Assembly (NCBI GenBank): GCA_024741835.1
Contig: JAENRP010000008.1
Coordinates: 160,768 to 224,767, forward strand
Length of the DNA: 64,000 nt
DNA from: Diplocarpon mali
Taxonomy: Eukaryota > Ascomycota > Leotiomycetes > Helotiales > Drepanopezizaceae
Reading direction: 5' to 3'
Position numbers and translations under genes: made by a program. Below are positions 53,288 through 64,000 of this stretch, piece by piece. The notes beneath the pieces were generated by a model. It ran no database searches and was not told where the DNA came from. It saw only the letters and a list, made by a program, of their open reading frames with translations. Each line of letters begins with the position of its first letter. The stretch's first letter is position 1.

Positions 53288-53957
53288 TCAGTCCTCCCAG
53301 CTCTTCTCCACGGATTCCTTGACGCGTTTGGTGTACTCCCGGCGATTGTCTTTGTAGAGGTTGGAGGCTTCGACGTTGGCGGGCGAGCTGGTATTGGGAT
53401 CGTTCAGGAGACTGCAAACATTAGCCAGAATGGAGAATGTTCCATGTGGCCGTGCGTACCTCTGGATACTAGTCAAGACGGCTGCCACGTCGTACGTCGG
53501 ACTCCATCGGTTCTGCAGGATATCTAGGCACAGCTCTCCGGTGGCGTATACATTGGGATGAAACATTTGGCTGATGAACTTGACCGCCGGCGGTTTGTTG
53601 GGGTATTGCTCGTCGAACTGCATCACCAGTCTGAAGGTGCCGTCTTCGAAGGGGGTATCTGCTGGCCCGATAATGACTGCGTTCCTATATGCTCGTTAGG
53701 AGATGTCCGCCGGTCTCATCCCCCTTTCGCCCAAGACCTAACTGGAATCCACCTAACCAAGTCCAGGAAGTCACCCTCGGGTCCTGAGCTTCGCACTTAC
53801 CATTGCATAACATTGTCTGCTGCCGGCGATGCGGAAACACCGGCGGGAGGATCTGTTTGCATGCGCTGCAAAGTGTCAACAGATGATTGTCTGCTTGGGT
53901 GTCACCGCCACGAACCTTGAAGTCTCGCATCAACCGGCGGCGAGCTGCTGTCGACAT
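53288..53957 (-). CDS. rad6: E2 ubiquitin-conjugating enzyme RAD6/UBC2
   Basis: E2 enzyme that mono-ubiquitinates histone H2B and PCNA and acts in post-replication repair and N-degron turnover. Four exons, 53957-53916, 53865-53801, 53684-53460 and 53411-53288, with introns of 50, 116 and 48 bp, give exactly 151 residues, the usual length in filamentous fungi, without the long acidic tail of yeast. The active-site cysteine is Cys88 in [16 protein letters not shown], preceded by the HPN motif (His78-Asn80). The N-terminus [16 protein letters not shown] is the Rad18/Ubr1-binding face. It is divergent from the acetyltransferase gene at 54485. Confidence 0.97.
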
Positions 53958-54484
53958 TATGGGTGGAAGGTAATCTGTAGAGAAATTGGCTTCCGGTTGG
54001 TATCCTGTGGCAAAAGGTCGCAGCTCGAGGTCGTGTCCTTGGGCGATAAACGGGATGCCGAACTGATGTTGACAAGCGGAAGGTTATGTACGTTCGCGAC
54101 GGAAGGATGCTGTGACAAGGTCAACGGCCGCAACGAAGAAAGGCACAGGTGAATGCGGGAACCCGTCAACAAGTAGATGCAAGCCCAGAACAGGAGATCG
54201 TGATGCTCTGAAGAGTCTCGAGTAAACGACGAACTTAATACTTCTCTCCTAACCTTCAGCAGAAAGTCCAGCGGGCCGACCAAGTGGTGCAATAGTGGAT
54301 CATGGTCACGTGGTGATAGTGCTTATCGCCCTTCCCCCGCTTCCACTCCAGCCCAGCTTCACATGCCCGCGGGAAGCAGCGGGTAATCCCTTTCCCCAAC
54401 TTCCTCTAGCTAAATAGCCCCCTTTTCTGACCAACTACTTTCTTCTGTCGAGCTTCTATCCTCTCAAGCTTCCATCTTCTCGTC
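53958..54484. promoter_or_regulatory. Divergent promoter between rad6 and acetyl-CoA acetyltransferase
   Basis: This 527-bp spacer serves both genes. It contains a CACGTG at about 54307 (TCACGTGGT), a possible bHLH site, and a C/T-rich leader just before the start at 54485. No ORF is supported. Confidence 0.5.
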
Positions 54485-55915
<1,431 letters not shown>

Positions 55916-56813
55916 AGGGGTGTACACGCTGGATTCTACGAATTGACGTCGATGTTGGTGATGAAAGGCGCGAAAAGGCATTACTCGCGGTCTAGCAGGC
56001 TGCGTGTCTGGGTAGGGCACTATCTTTGTACGCTGATCGAGGGTCTTGATATTACCATCTCTCCCTCAACCACTTCCAATGCGAGCGCGGACTACAGGTC
56101 AATGAAAATAAAACCCCCAAGCGAGAAAAAGCGGTTGGATATAAAATTTCATGTAAACAACATAAGTTACACCCGTGATTTGCCGCGTGACTTGCCTCAG
56201 GACTAGTAGATTCTGGCTAGTAGAAAAGCACCAGTCCTGCGAACCCCATTGTACAGATAAGAAAACGAGCTCCCTCTCCCGCCGAACGAGCTACACGCCT
56301 TTGAATATTCAAGCTGCAACAAAACTAGCCACCCATCTGATACGAGAGAATACAAGAGTGTAGAAGATAGCCCGGGAGTCCGCGGTCCTCGGGCCAGCCG
56401 GGTGAAGATTCGCACTGTCTCCGCCATTTCTGGCTCTTTGGAATCGCGGGGGCTGTCGGGGTTTGTGTGGCGTTGTGTGTGGCCGTAAGCCGCCTGTCCT
56501 AACGCTTTCCGCCTCTCAATGTTGCGCTTCTCGATCTTCCGCTTCTCGATGCTACCCACTCGACACCAAACTCACCCCGGGTCATGTACGCTCCAGCCCA
56601 AATGCGCACAACCTCATCTCTCGTAACCCTCCTCGTGGCTTTTTCCCACCAATGTCCAATATCAAAATCCAGCCTGTCCATCCACAAAATACCTTGGTTT
56701 TCCCTCTCCACTCTCCTCGCTCTCCCAAGATGAAGAGAATTATCAAACCCAGTATCCAGCATTCCCATCCATCACCGGAAACCAGCCCCCTTCCTCCCTC
56801 CCTCAATACGCAC
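55916..56813. other. Convergent intergenic region, no gene seen
   Basis: About 0.9 kb holding the 3' flanks of the acetyltransferase (+) and CYSTM (-) genes. Short ORFs on both strands have no domain. Confidence 0.6.
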
Positions 56814-57197
56814 CTAAAATAGGATATCCAGACAACAACAACACGCCATTGCTGCCAGACACCCCCCCAAGCACCCGCTCCCCGCGCCGGTTGTGTCCCG
56901 CCGCGCGTCGAGGTACTGCCCTTGCGGCGCGTAGCCGCCATAGTTCATCTGGGGGTTGGGCGCGTAGCCTCCCTGCTGCCCGTACTGTCCCTGCGGCGGG
57001 TACTGCCCGTACTGTCCCTGTGGCGGGTACTGTCCGTACTGCCCTGGCGGCGCGTACTGCCCCTGCGGTGGATGCCCGGCGACCTGCCCGTGCTGCTGGT
57101 ACGGCGACGCGCCGTAGTAGTCGCTCGCTGTGCCATTGGGCGCGCGCGTGTCGACCTTGTAGGCTGGGGGCGGGGGGGTGATTTTTTGGGAGTCCAT
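56814..57197 (-). CDS. CYSTM-type small Pro/Gln/Gly/Tyr-rich tail-anchored protein
   Basis: Single exon of 127 residues starting at ATG 57197. The first two thirds are low-complexity with repeated GQYPPQGQYG-type units (about residues 45-75). The C-terminus is a short Cys-rich hydrophobic segment, CLGGCLAAMACCCCLDILF, typical of the eukaryotic CYSTM module, which tail-anchors small stress-related proteins to membranes. The cysteines may be palmitoylated or bind metal. Stress tolerance is known for the family but is inference here. Confidence 0.85.
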   Translation of the reverse strand: MDSQKITPPPPAYKVDTRAPNGTASDYYGASPYQQHGQVAGHPPQGQYAPPGQYGQYPPQGQYGQYPPQGQYGQQGGYAPNPQMNYGGYAPQGQYLDARRDTTGAGSGCLGGCLAAMACCCCLDILF

Positions 57198-58960
57198 CTC
57201 GATTTTATTTGTTCGTTCTTTCGTTGGCTTTGCTGTTGTGATGTGTCTTGTTTTCCGAGAGGACGTGGTGTAGATGAGGAGTTGCGTGTATTGGTGCAGG
57301 AGCTTGGTTCATGTAGCAGTTGACTTAGATGTAATAGATATATGGCGCTCTCGATCCTTCCGCTTTCTTTCCTCCCTTCCCAACAATCTCAAGTTTTTTT
57401 TCCAGCGGCCCAGATCGGAGTCCCCGGCCCGAAGTCGAATATCGCAATAGAAGTCGAGATCAAGGAGAGCAGTTATCAATCGTGTCGTATGAATTGCAGC
57501 GTCTTGAGACAGAGGACAATTAGAAGTCTAGGAACATTGATAAGGCCTTGCGGAGGGATGGTTGTTGTACGCAATGCAATGGCTGATGAGGACTGCAGGT
57601 GTTCGTAATCCAACCAGACGTCTGGCGTAATGTATCCGAAGCCAAGTGAAGCCAAGCGAACCGCAGATCCGGGGATCCGAAGCTGGATGCGATGCGATGC
57701 GACGGAATGCAGGCCAAGTGTCTCTCTATCTGCAGCTCGCCGACTTTGCCCTTTAAAAGTTCCGCCTTTTATTCTTTTTTTTTATGTTTTTTTTCCCGAG
57801 AGAGAGGGGAGATGAGAGATCTGGCTGACGGATTGAGATTCTGCAGATGGAGTGGAGAAATTATCGTCTTTGAGGATTCAAAGAGGGACAGCGAGAAGGG
57901 AAGGCGGACGAACGAAGGATTTGTACACAGACAGGTATATCGCTGCGGCTGTGGCTGTGTGAGATTGACGGCTTTTCACCACGGCGCGCGCTGCAGCTGC
58001 TAGGCCGCTTAAAGTAGCCGCTATGCTAGCGCGGTGCATGGGCCACATGCATATACTCCACGACTTGGGTATTTGTCCTATGCATACTGTATAATGCAAA
58101 GATCCCTATTACTATGTTCGTAGACTAGGCCTGATTTGGCGATATGGTTCATTAACGTTACTAATTATAGCCTGATCTTCATCACCAGACCATTTTTGCA
58201 CACGCACTGCGTATTTCCTTAACTTGGATTCTTTTTTTGTGTTTTATTATGCATCCTTTTTTATCACACGCCTATACGGAAGGGGGGACGACCTTTGAAT
58301 CAGGCTTTCGTGGAGTCCTGTCGCGGGGTTGGAAGAATAGCCGGTGTTGATATTTAGATCTGCTAGAATAGTACAATTGTCAATCACCCAAGTAGGGGTG
58401 AGATTGATTTCTTGCAACCCTTTCCTGGTCCATGCAGAAAGAGATCTCTGCTCTGGGCTCGAGCTGGCTATTTATCTTCCTACAGTACCCACCTACCTTG
58501 AACAATTATACATACAGCGTGACTCTGGAACTAGTCTCAGAGTGATAAGCTCCAGATCATTTGCAAGGTACAGGGAGCTGGAACGTCACAACATGATCAA
58601 GACTATACACAAGAATGTCTACTATACGACCCCATACTGCAGAGCCATGGAATGAGGATTCCTTTGTAGTCTCTCATCAGCGAGTTGAATTTATACTTTT
58701 GTATACACTCCTTTTGGGAACTTGACGTTTACATTCAATAGTATGAATACAAAGTTAGGTATCGGTACTCCCTATTTCGTTTCGCCCATGGTGGATTCAG
58801 AAAAAACCCTTTAAACCTACTGGCAGCAGAAATTCTAAACGTTCACAGAAGCGACTTAAGTTCCAAGTGCTTCCGACCTGAAGAGATAGCAAGAGTTGGC
58901 TGTCTTACATTCCTCTTTGAAGAAAGCAAGGAAAGAAAGACTGAGGGTCTCTGAGGCTGA

Positions 58961-59065
58961 ACAAACCCCGTGTATCAGCACATGTACGAGGGTGAATTCT
59001 TGGTGCGGGTGCGAGAATAAATATACTCTCATATGGTTTTTGTTTGGCCTGCGACGCACTATGCT
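58961..59065. repeat. Dispersed repeat, copy A
   Basis: Shares extended similarity with 61345-61450, including identical TGTTTGGCCTGCGACG and near-identical TAAATATACTYTCATRTGG. Several of the differences are transitions. It looks like a relic of a repeated element. Confidence 0.65.
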
Positions 59066-61344
59066 AAATAGTTTTCCAGCCATGCAGCTTCCTGAATTCC
59101 CACTAAAGATTACTTTTGAGTACAACAGAATTGTATGCTGATGTACCGACTGCGTGGGAACAAGAGACCACAAGTGGATCATTTGCAAGTGTATTTGCTA
59201 AAGTTTAAAGAGATGTAGACAAATAAAAGCTTCGATAGGAACGAAGTATAGTCACGTGCACACCAAAATAACTCGAAAAGGATCTTAGGATCCCCTAAAG
59301 CCCTGGTAAGTACATCAAGGAATCCATCTCCATAATGAGAGTTATGCAAATATGTTAATCAGTAGGGCTGTTCTCATTGACTTGGGTACTCGCCAGTACA
59401 AGACCGATACGCAAGCTCACAGATACCATTTGAGCGCCCAAGTCGACCTTCCTTGCTACCGGTGGAAGAAGTTGGAACAAATAAGTGGTGCTGGACATGT
59501 GAGGACTTTAATGACATGTAGGTATCCTTACTACGAGGATCCTCGAGCGAGATTCTACGATAGTGTTAAGCTCTTGTACCCTGATCCTGGGAACACTTGA
59601 CAACTCGTCTTTTCAGAAATATTACTAAGACTCGAAGATACCCCTACCTATCTTTCTTACTGCGCAAGATTCTTCTCGATCATGCGGACACTGGACCAAG
59701 AGTTTAGTCGCTCGCTTCCCTTGTACCCTCGTCCCTCGCCCTCACGCTGCAAGTAAGTGTTTACGAGGCATCGACTTCGGCTCAACTGGTCCTTTTTAGG
59801 CGTGGCTATGAGACAATCACATTGGTCATTCCCACCCGGCAGCAAGATGCTCTCCGCATGTACCATTGCACTTACGTACCGCCTTTCTCTATTCTCTTGC
59901 ATTTTTCATGATCGCCTATCTAACTTTTTTTTAGACACAAAGACTTATTATCCTTCCCTAAGAACAATCTCACCTCAGAAGACCAAGACTTCACAAAGGA
60001 TTCCTCTTTGGGCTCATATACACGCAAAGCTTCGACGTCGATTACTTTATGACATACCTTTGCTTCGTTTTCAATACATTAACGCTTCCCTTTAGCGTGC
60101 GATTGTTGCCAAGCCCACAATCCTATCGTGTATAACTATGGACGCACCAATACCTCCAGCTAGCAGCCTCATAAACAACCCGCTTCAGGCTCTCGTACAC
60201 ACACTATCCGCCTACATCTATACATCCCACCAGACCCTAAGCAACAACTAAACGCAAAGAGTGTAGAGTCAATTTCCCTTTAGCGATAACAAATCCTATT
60301 AGACGTATTTCTAGCTATCCTAATCGGCCCTTGCATCCCCTGGGATGATTCATGCTATCCTCTCTAGCAGCGTCCCTAAGAGTTAATCAGACTCCGAGCT
60401 GGGCTACTATTGACCGCATTGATACATCGAGTGAGTAAGGGCAGCAATACCCATCACTAGGTTTTCAGGTTTCCGCACCGGTGCCCTTGTTTGATAGAAC
60501 TGAGAAATCGTAGTCAAGAGGTTTGAAACTGCTATTCCTTATTGTCTATCGATAAGAAACCCGAATTCTTGATTTCAATTCAATTCCCGCCTTTGTGCAG
60601 GAACTATTGACAGGAACCTAGACGTAGGGCTCAAGGTCAGGCGACTAGCCAACCGTGGGTGTTGATATTTGCAGCGTTCTCGCTTAGCAGCTGCCTGAAT
60701 TGCCGGTCTGGGCCAGACCACTTATAGGTAGCGACTTGTGCATCAAGATGAGTGAAATATCATACAGCTAGACTGATAGATTACAAAATGTTCATGGTGT
60801 AGCAATAAGATATTGGAAGAATAAGAAGTCGTAAAATATGTGTACAATGAACTCTCTGTATCGGTTAGTATTCATCTTACGATTTTGAAAAGTATTGATT
60901 CGGTTTAGAACACACGCGTTCGGTTCTACTTGTCCTGACTTGATCTCTATTCGCGCTACAGTGTGAGGGTCATCCCCCTTAACGCAGGATCCTTGTATAC
61001 GAACTCTTTGAAGGGCACCTGTTTATGCGAACGCAGCAATAGCCTCGTTGAAACCGCGGTCAATCTTTGTCTTCTGCGCCGTGCCTTGGGCCTTAGTATC
61101 CGCCGACACCAAGGCAATAAGTACAAGACCAATGAGTACGCCGCAGCCATCCTCTTATGCAAAAATAAATCATCATACTCTAGAAGATTCAAACCCAAAC
61201 TCAGGCTTACACGCAAACCCATATTCGAAATTCCAATTTCAAGTCCAAGTCCAGCTAAAGGAAAAAAGAAGGGAAGAGAAAAGAATAAGGAGGAATGGCC
61301 TCAAAGCAACCGGTCCAGAAACAAGCAATCTACTTTGTCGTAGG

Positions 61345-61450
61345 CCAAGTAAACACCACATTAGCGTGTATACAAGGGTGGAGTTCTGGTAGGTTTGCAA
61401 GGTTAAATATACTTTCATGTGGTGCTTGTTTGGCCTGCGACGAAGTATAT
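61345..61450. repeat. Dispersed repeat, copy B
   Basis: Second copy of the element at 58961-59065, same orientation, about 2.4 kb away, with several transition differences. Confidence 0.65.
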
Positions 61451-62251
61451 CTGCCCTGGCTCGCCATCATCCCAACTCAACCTCTGTAGAAGCCTCATGC
61501 CGAGAAAGCCCGCATAAGAAGACCACAGTATCAACGTCGCTGCTATCTGTCACTCGTGAGCTGAACCGTCCCGTATCCTCTTCGCCTCCAACCCCTATGG
61601 TGAGATCCACGAGATCCCAGCCTGCGAGGGTTGTAAAACTTTGCCTGCAGTACTTGGAAAAGAGAGGAGACTCCGAGAGCTACTCGTCCACTGACGCCTC
61701 CTGAGTATTGTGTTATATGATAGGTATATATACCTTAGCTATTATTGTCGAACATGCAAATTCTCCCACAAATCATCTCTAGCTACTGTATTACTAATCG
61801 TATGTACCAGAGAAAGACTTGGCCTTACTGTGCAGATCCGCGCGCTGCCTTGATTCTCCTCCAAGTGGGTATCCCGCCACTAGGTATCTGCGAATCTTTT
61901 TCCCCCCTCACAACAACATCCTTCCCTCAATCAACTTCTCGTCACTTGTGATTCCGATCCCAGGACGGCGCGGAGACTGATCTCGTTTCTCGATACTGCC
62001 GAGGCGGATTGCACACCAAATGATCAAGCGGGGGAGTGGGACTGCGAATGCACTCGGGCAACAAACAGAGCGCGGACCAGCAGTCAACAACGAGTCCAGC
62101 TGTGGCGCATTCACAACAACGCAAGGAGGCCGACAACGACTTCGGCAGCGCATCGCATCGCAATCCCGCCTTTCTGCGACTTTTCCAAACCCCCCCATCT
62201 CGCTCTCGCGCATCCTCCTCGCCATCGTCCGACTCGGCCTCTGCCTCCACG

Positions 62252-62875
62252 ATGCCACCCCGCCCTCTCCCTCTCTCCAAACCCGCCGTCTCCCTCTTCT
62301 CCCCCTTGCTCCTCCAGCTCTTCCGCCGCCAATCCCACACCGACGCTATCATCCCCGCGACCTACGGCAGCATCGACAGCGGGCCCTCCCCGGGGGCTGT
62401 CGCCGGGATCGTGCTCGGCTCCGTCAGCGGTTTCCTGCTGCTCCTGTGGCTAATCTACACCTGCATCCGGTTTGGGGCCGCGCCCTCGTCGCGCAGCTCT
62501 TACACGGAGTCCGTCATCGTGCGCGAGCGCCGCAAGGCACGACCGTACCGCAAGGCAAGGCCGCACCGTACGAGCGAGACGGTGGAGGTGAGGAGGGAGA
62601 GGAGCCCGGTCCGGATCGTGGTGCCGGAGAGGGGGCCGGAGAGGGTGGAGCGGATCATCGTCGAGGAGACCCGCGAGACAAGGCGGGCGAGGAGTCGAGG
62701 GGGGAGCGATGACGAGGTGGTGGTTATTGAGGAGCATAGCCCCCCGCGACGCCAGAGGAGTGAGAGAGCAACGAGGAGCAGCGTTGAGACGGAGCGCAGG
62801 AACAGCGGTTACAGGGCCGTGGATCCGATGGCGTATGGGGGCTCTGCTGGGGGCAGGAGGGGAGGGAGGCCGTAG
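62252..62875 (+). CDS. Single-pass membrane protein with charged Arg/Glu tail, fungal, function unknown
   Basis: Single exon; from the ATG at 62252 (CACGATGCC) it encodes 207 residues. The frame is open further upstream to an ATG at 62048, which would add 68 residues of unconvincing composition. After a short N-terminal part (LLQLFRRQ), the lumenal segment DAIIPATYGSIDSGPSPG leads into one strong transmembrane helix (AVAGIVLGSVSGFLLLLWLIYTC, about residues 50-72). The tail is rich in Arg, Glu and Ser with repeated VRERR/VRRERSP/VERIIVEE patterns. This architecture (PSPGAVAGIVLGSV plus charged tail) recurs in fungi but has no known role. It could be a plasma-membrane or septal anchor; that is speculation. 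Confidence 0.72.
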   Translation: MPPRPLPLSKPAVSLFSPLLLQLFRRQSHTDAIIPATYGSIDSGPSPGAVAGIVLGSVSGFLLLLWLIYTCIRFGAAPSSRSSYTESVIVRERRKARPYRKARPHRTSETVEVRRERSPVRIVVPERGPERVERIIVEETRETRRARSRGGSDDEVVVIEEHSPPRRQRSERATRSSVETERRNSGYRAVDPMAYGGSAGGRRGGRP

Positions 62876-64000
62876 TCGCGCGTAGTGCGTGGCTTGACGC
62901 TTCGGGGGTACCAGATGTGTTTATACAGATCAATGGGTATGGGTATGGATATGGGTTGGGTACGGAGATGAATATGGTATGAATATGGGTATGGGTACGG
63001 TGATGAATATGGTATGAATATGGGTATGGGTATGGGTATGGGTATAAAACAATGCGACCAGGTGGAATGGCACAAGAACAGCCTTGAATCAGCTGGAAGC
63101 TTAAACCAGAAGGATGGGATGCATACACGGTTATAGTGACATGGACATATTGGCAGCTCGTTGCTGGTTGTTTACGGCTCTGGCGGATATCTCTTGGCGT
63201 TTTACATCTAGCACGAATATCTATCTGCTCCGTAGCAGGGGAACGGTAGATCTGTAGCATGGCTGGGCATGTACACAGCATACGATTGATATAATTATCC
63301 GGATATTGCAGAGATGTTTCGTTGCTCTCGAAGTTGCGGCCTGGCCTCTATCATTCCTCTTGATAGACATGCAGTCTGACGACTTGATACATGAATTGAT
63401 GTTTTTATAATGAGTAGTAAGCCCTGCATATAGTTCTAAGCGAGAATCGCTCGCTTCTTTAGTAAAAGCCGTCTTTTATGATGTGGCATTATTTGCCTCG
63501 CGTATTTGTATTGATAATCTCCTAGTATATCAATTCATCTTAGAGATACGTATTGCTATGATATATTTCCATATTACAATAAATTCTCGTTTCTGTCTTA
63601 CAAATTTGCTGGCAAGTTTCTATAACGCCGAAGTGAGACGGCTATGTTTTCGTCGGAGACAGCCATGCATCCAATATCGATCGGCGGTGGCCGTAAAGCT
63701 CGTGGATCCCTGGGTGTATGTGTTTCTGCAAAAGCAGAATACCAGGCTACGCTTGTCCACTTGGCCACCAAGCGGTCGAAATGGAACGTTCGGCCCGCGC
63801 CTCAGATATTCTCGCCCGAGTGCAAGTCATCGAGAGAACCTGGCGAGGCACAAACCCCCAGGGGCTCCATCAAAACACCTCCGACTCCCAGTCTTCGGGA
63901 CTCACTGCTAGCATCTCGCGGCCCGAAGCGGGTGGAGGCGTAGCAGCATAAACACCCACCTAGAACGCCCCGTCCCTCCCCTCTTCACCTGCCGCACACC
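62876..64000. other. Repeat and AT-rich sequence to window end
   Basis: Begins with the hexamer array at 62934, continues AT-rich to about 63,640, then becomes GC-richer. In the last 350 bases two overlapping plus-strand frames look mildly coding: MERSARASDILARVQVIERT from about 63781, and KTPPTPSLRDSLLASRGPKR in another frame. A gene may extend beyond the edge, but I cannot call it. Confidence 0.45.
62934..63045. repeat. Degenerate GGGTAT hexamer array
   Basis: Many GGGTAT units interspersed with GAATAT and GGTACG variants, directly downstream of the membrane-protein gene. A 29-bp stretch (GAATATGGTATGAATATGGG and following) is itself repeated. Confidence 0.85.

Larger units (their letters stand above)
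57198..62047. other. Long gene-poor region, mostly AT-rich
   Basis: About 4.8 kb. The first 800 bases are the CYSTM promoter, with poly-T tracts at 57774-57794. From 58,000 to 61,900 no ORF looks coding. A dispersed repeat occurs twice (58961-59065 and 61345-61450). I see no tRNA. Confidence 0.55.

Overview
The window is nuclear DNA of a filamentous ascomycete (Pezizomycotina). The genes are short-introned: introns are mostly 47-150 bp, GT-AG (with one GC-AG), and often carry CTAAC-like branch sites. Divergent gene pairs are common. The proteins are clearly fungal, including GPI8, conventional kinesin, a 151-residue RAD6-type E2, a 2EXR protein and a CYSTM protein. I cannot place it below subphylum. 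I saw no tRNA, rRNA, CRISPR array or intact transposon.

Layout. 0-10 kb: a nine-transmembrane EMP70-type protein (-), LCP5/neuroguidin (+), a flavin monooxygenase (+) and a type II membrane glycosyltransferase-like protein (+). 10-13 kb: a doubtful ORF and an AT-rich stretch with relic-like sequence. 13-19 kb: GPI8 (-) divergent from a histidine-phosphatase-fold protein (+), then a multi-pass membrane protein (-). 20-25 kb: a 2EXR protein (-) and an eight-exon TPP-dependent pyruvate/indolepyruvate decarboxylase (-). 25-30 kb: mostly AT-rich, with scattered hydrophobic ORF fragments and a MYND zinc-finger gene (+). 30.5-40.2 kb: one intronless gene for a protein of about 3,229 residues with long His-containing coiled-coil-like repeats. 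40.2-47.2 kb: a gene desert full of different tandem arrays. 47.2-48.4 kb: a secreted trypsin-like protease interrupted by a 10-N assembly gap. 49.3-57.2 kb: a compact housekeeping block of kinesin-1 (-), RAD6/UBC2 (-) divergent from a mitochondrial acetyl-CoA acetyltransferase (+), and a CYSTM protein (-). 57.2-62 kb: AT-rich and gene-poor, with a dispersed repeat in two diverged copies. 62.0-62.9 kb: a single-pass membrane protein (+), then a GGGTAT-like hexamer array.

The genes do not form a pathway cluster. Most are ordinary cell-biology genes: secretory membrane trafficking, rRNA processing, GPI anchoring, microtubule transport, ubiquitination and acetyl-CoA chemistry. They are separated by AT-rich or tandem-repeat-rich segments, giving a mosaic base composition.

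Exon boundaries were derived by hand from splice motifs, reading-frame phase and family conservation. The least ordinary items are the giant repeat protein, the repeat-rich desert next to the trypsin gene, and the decarboxylase with a GC-AG intron and a GEGS cofactor motif.
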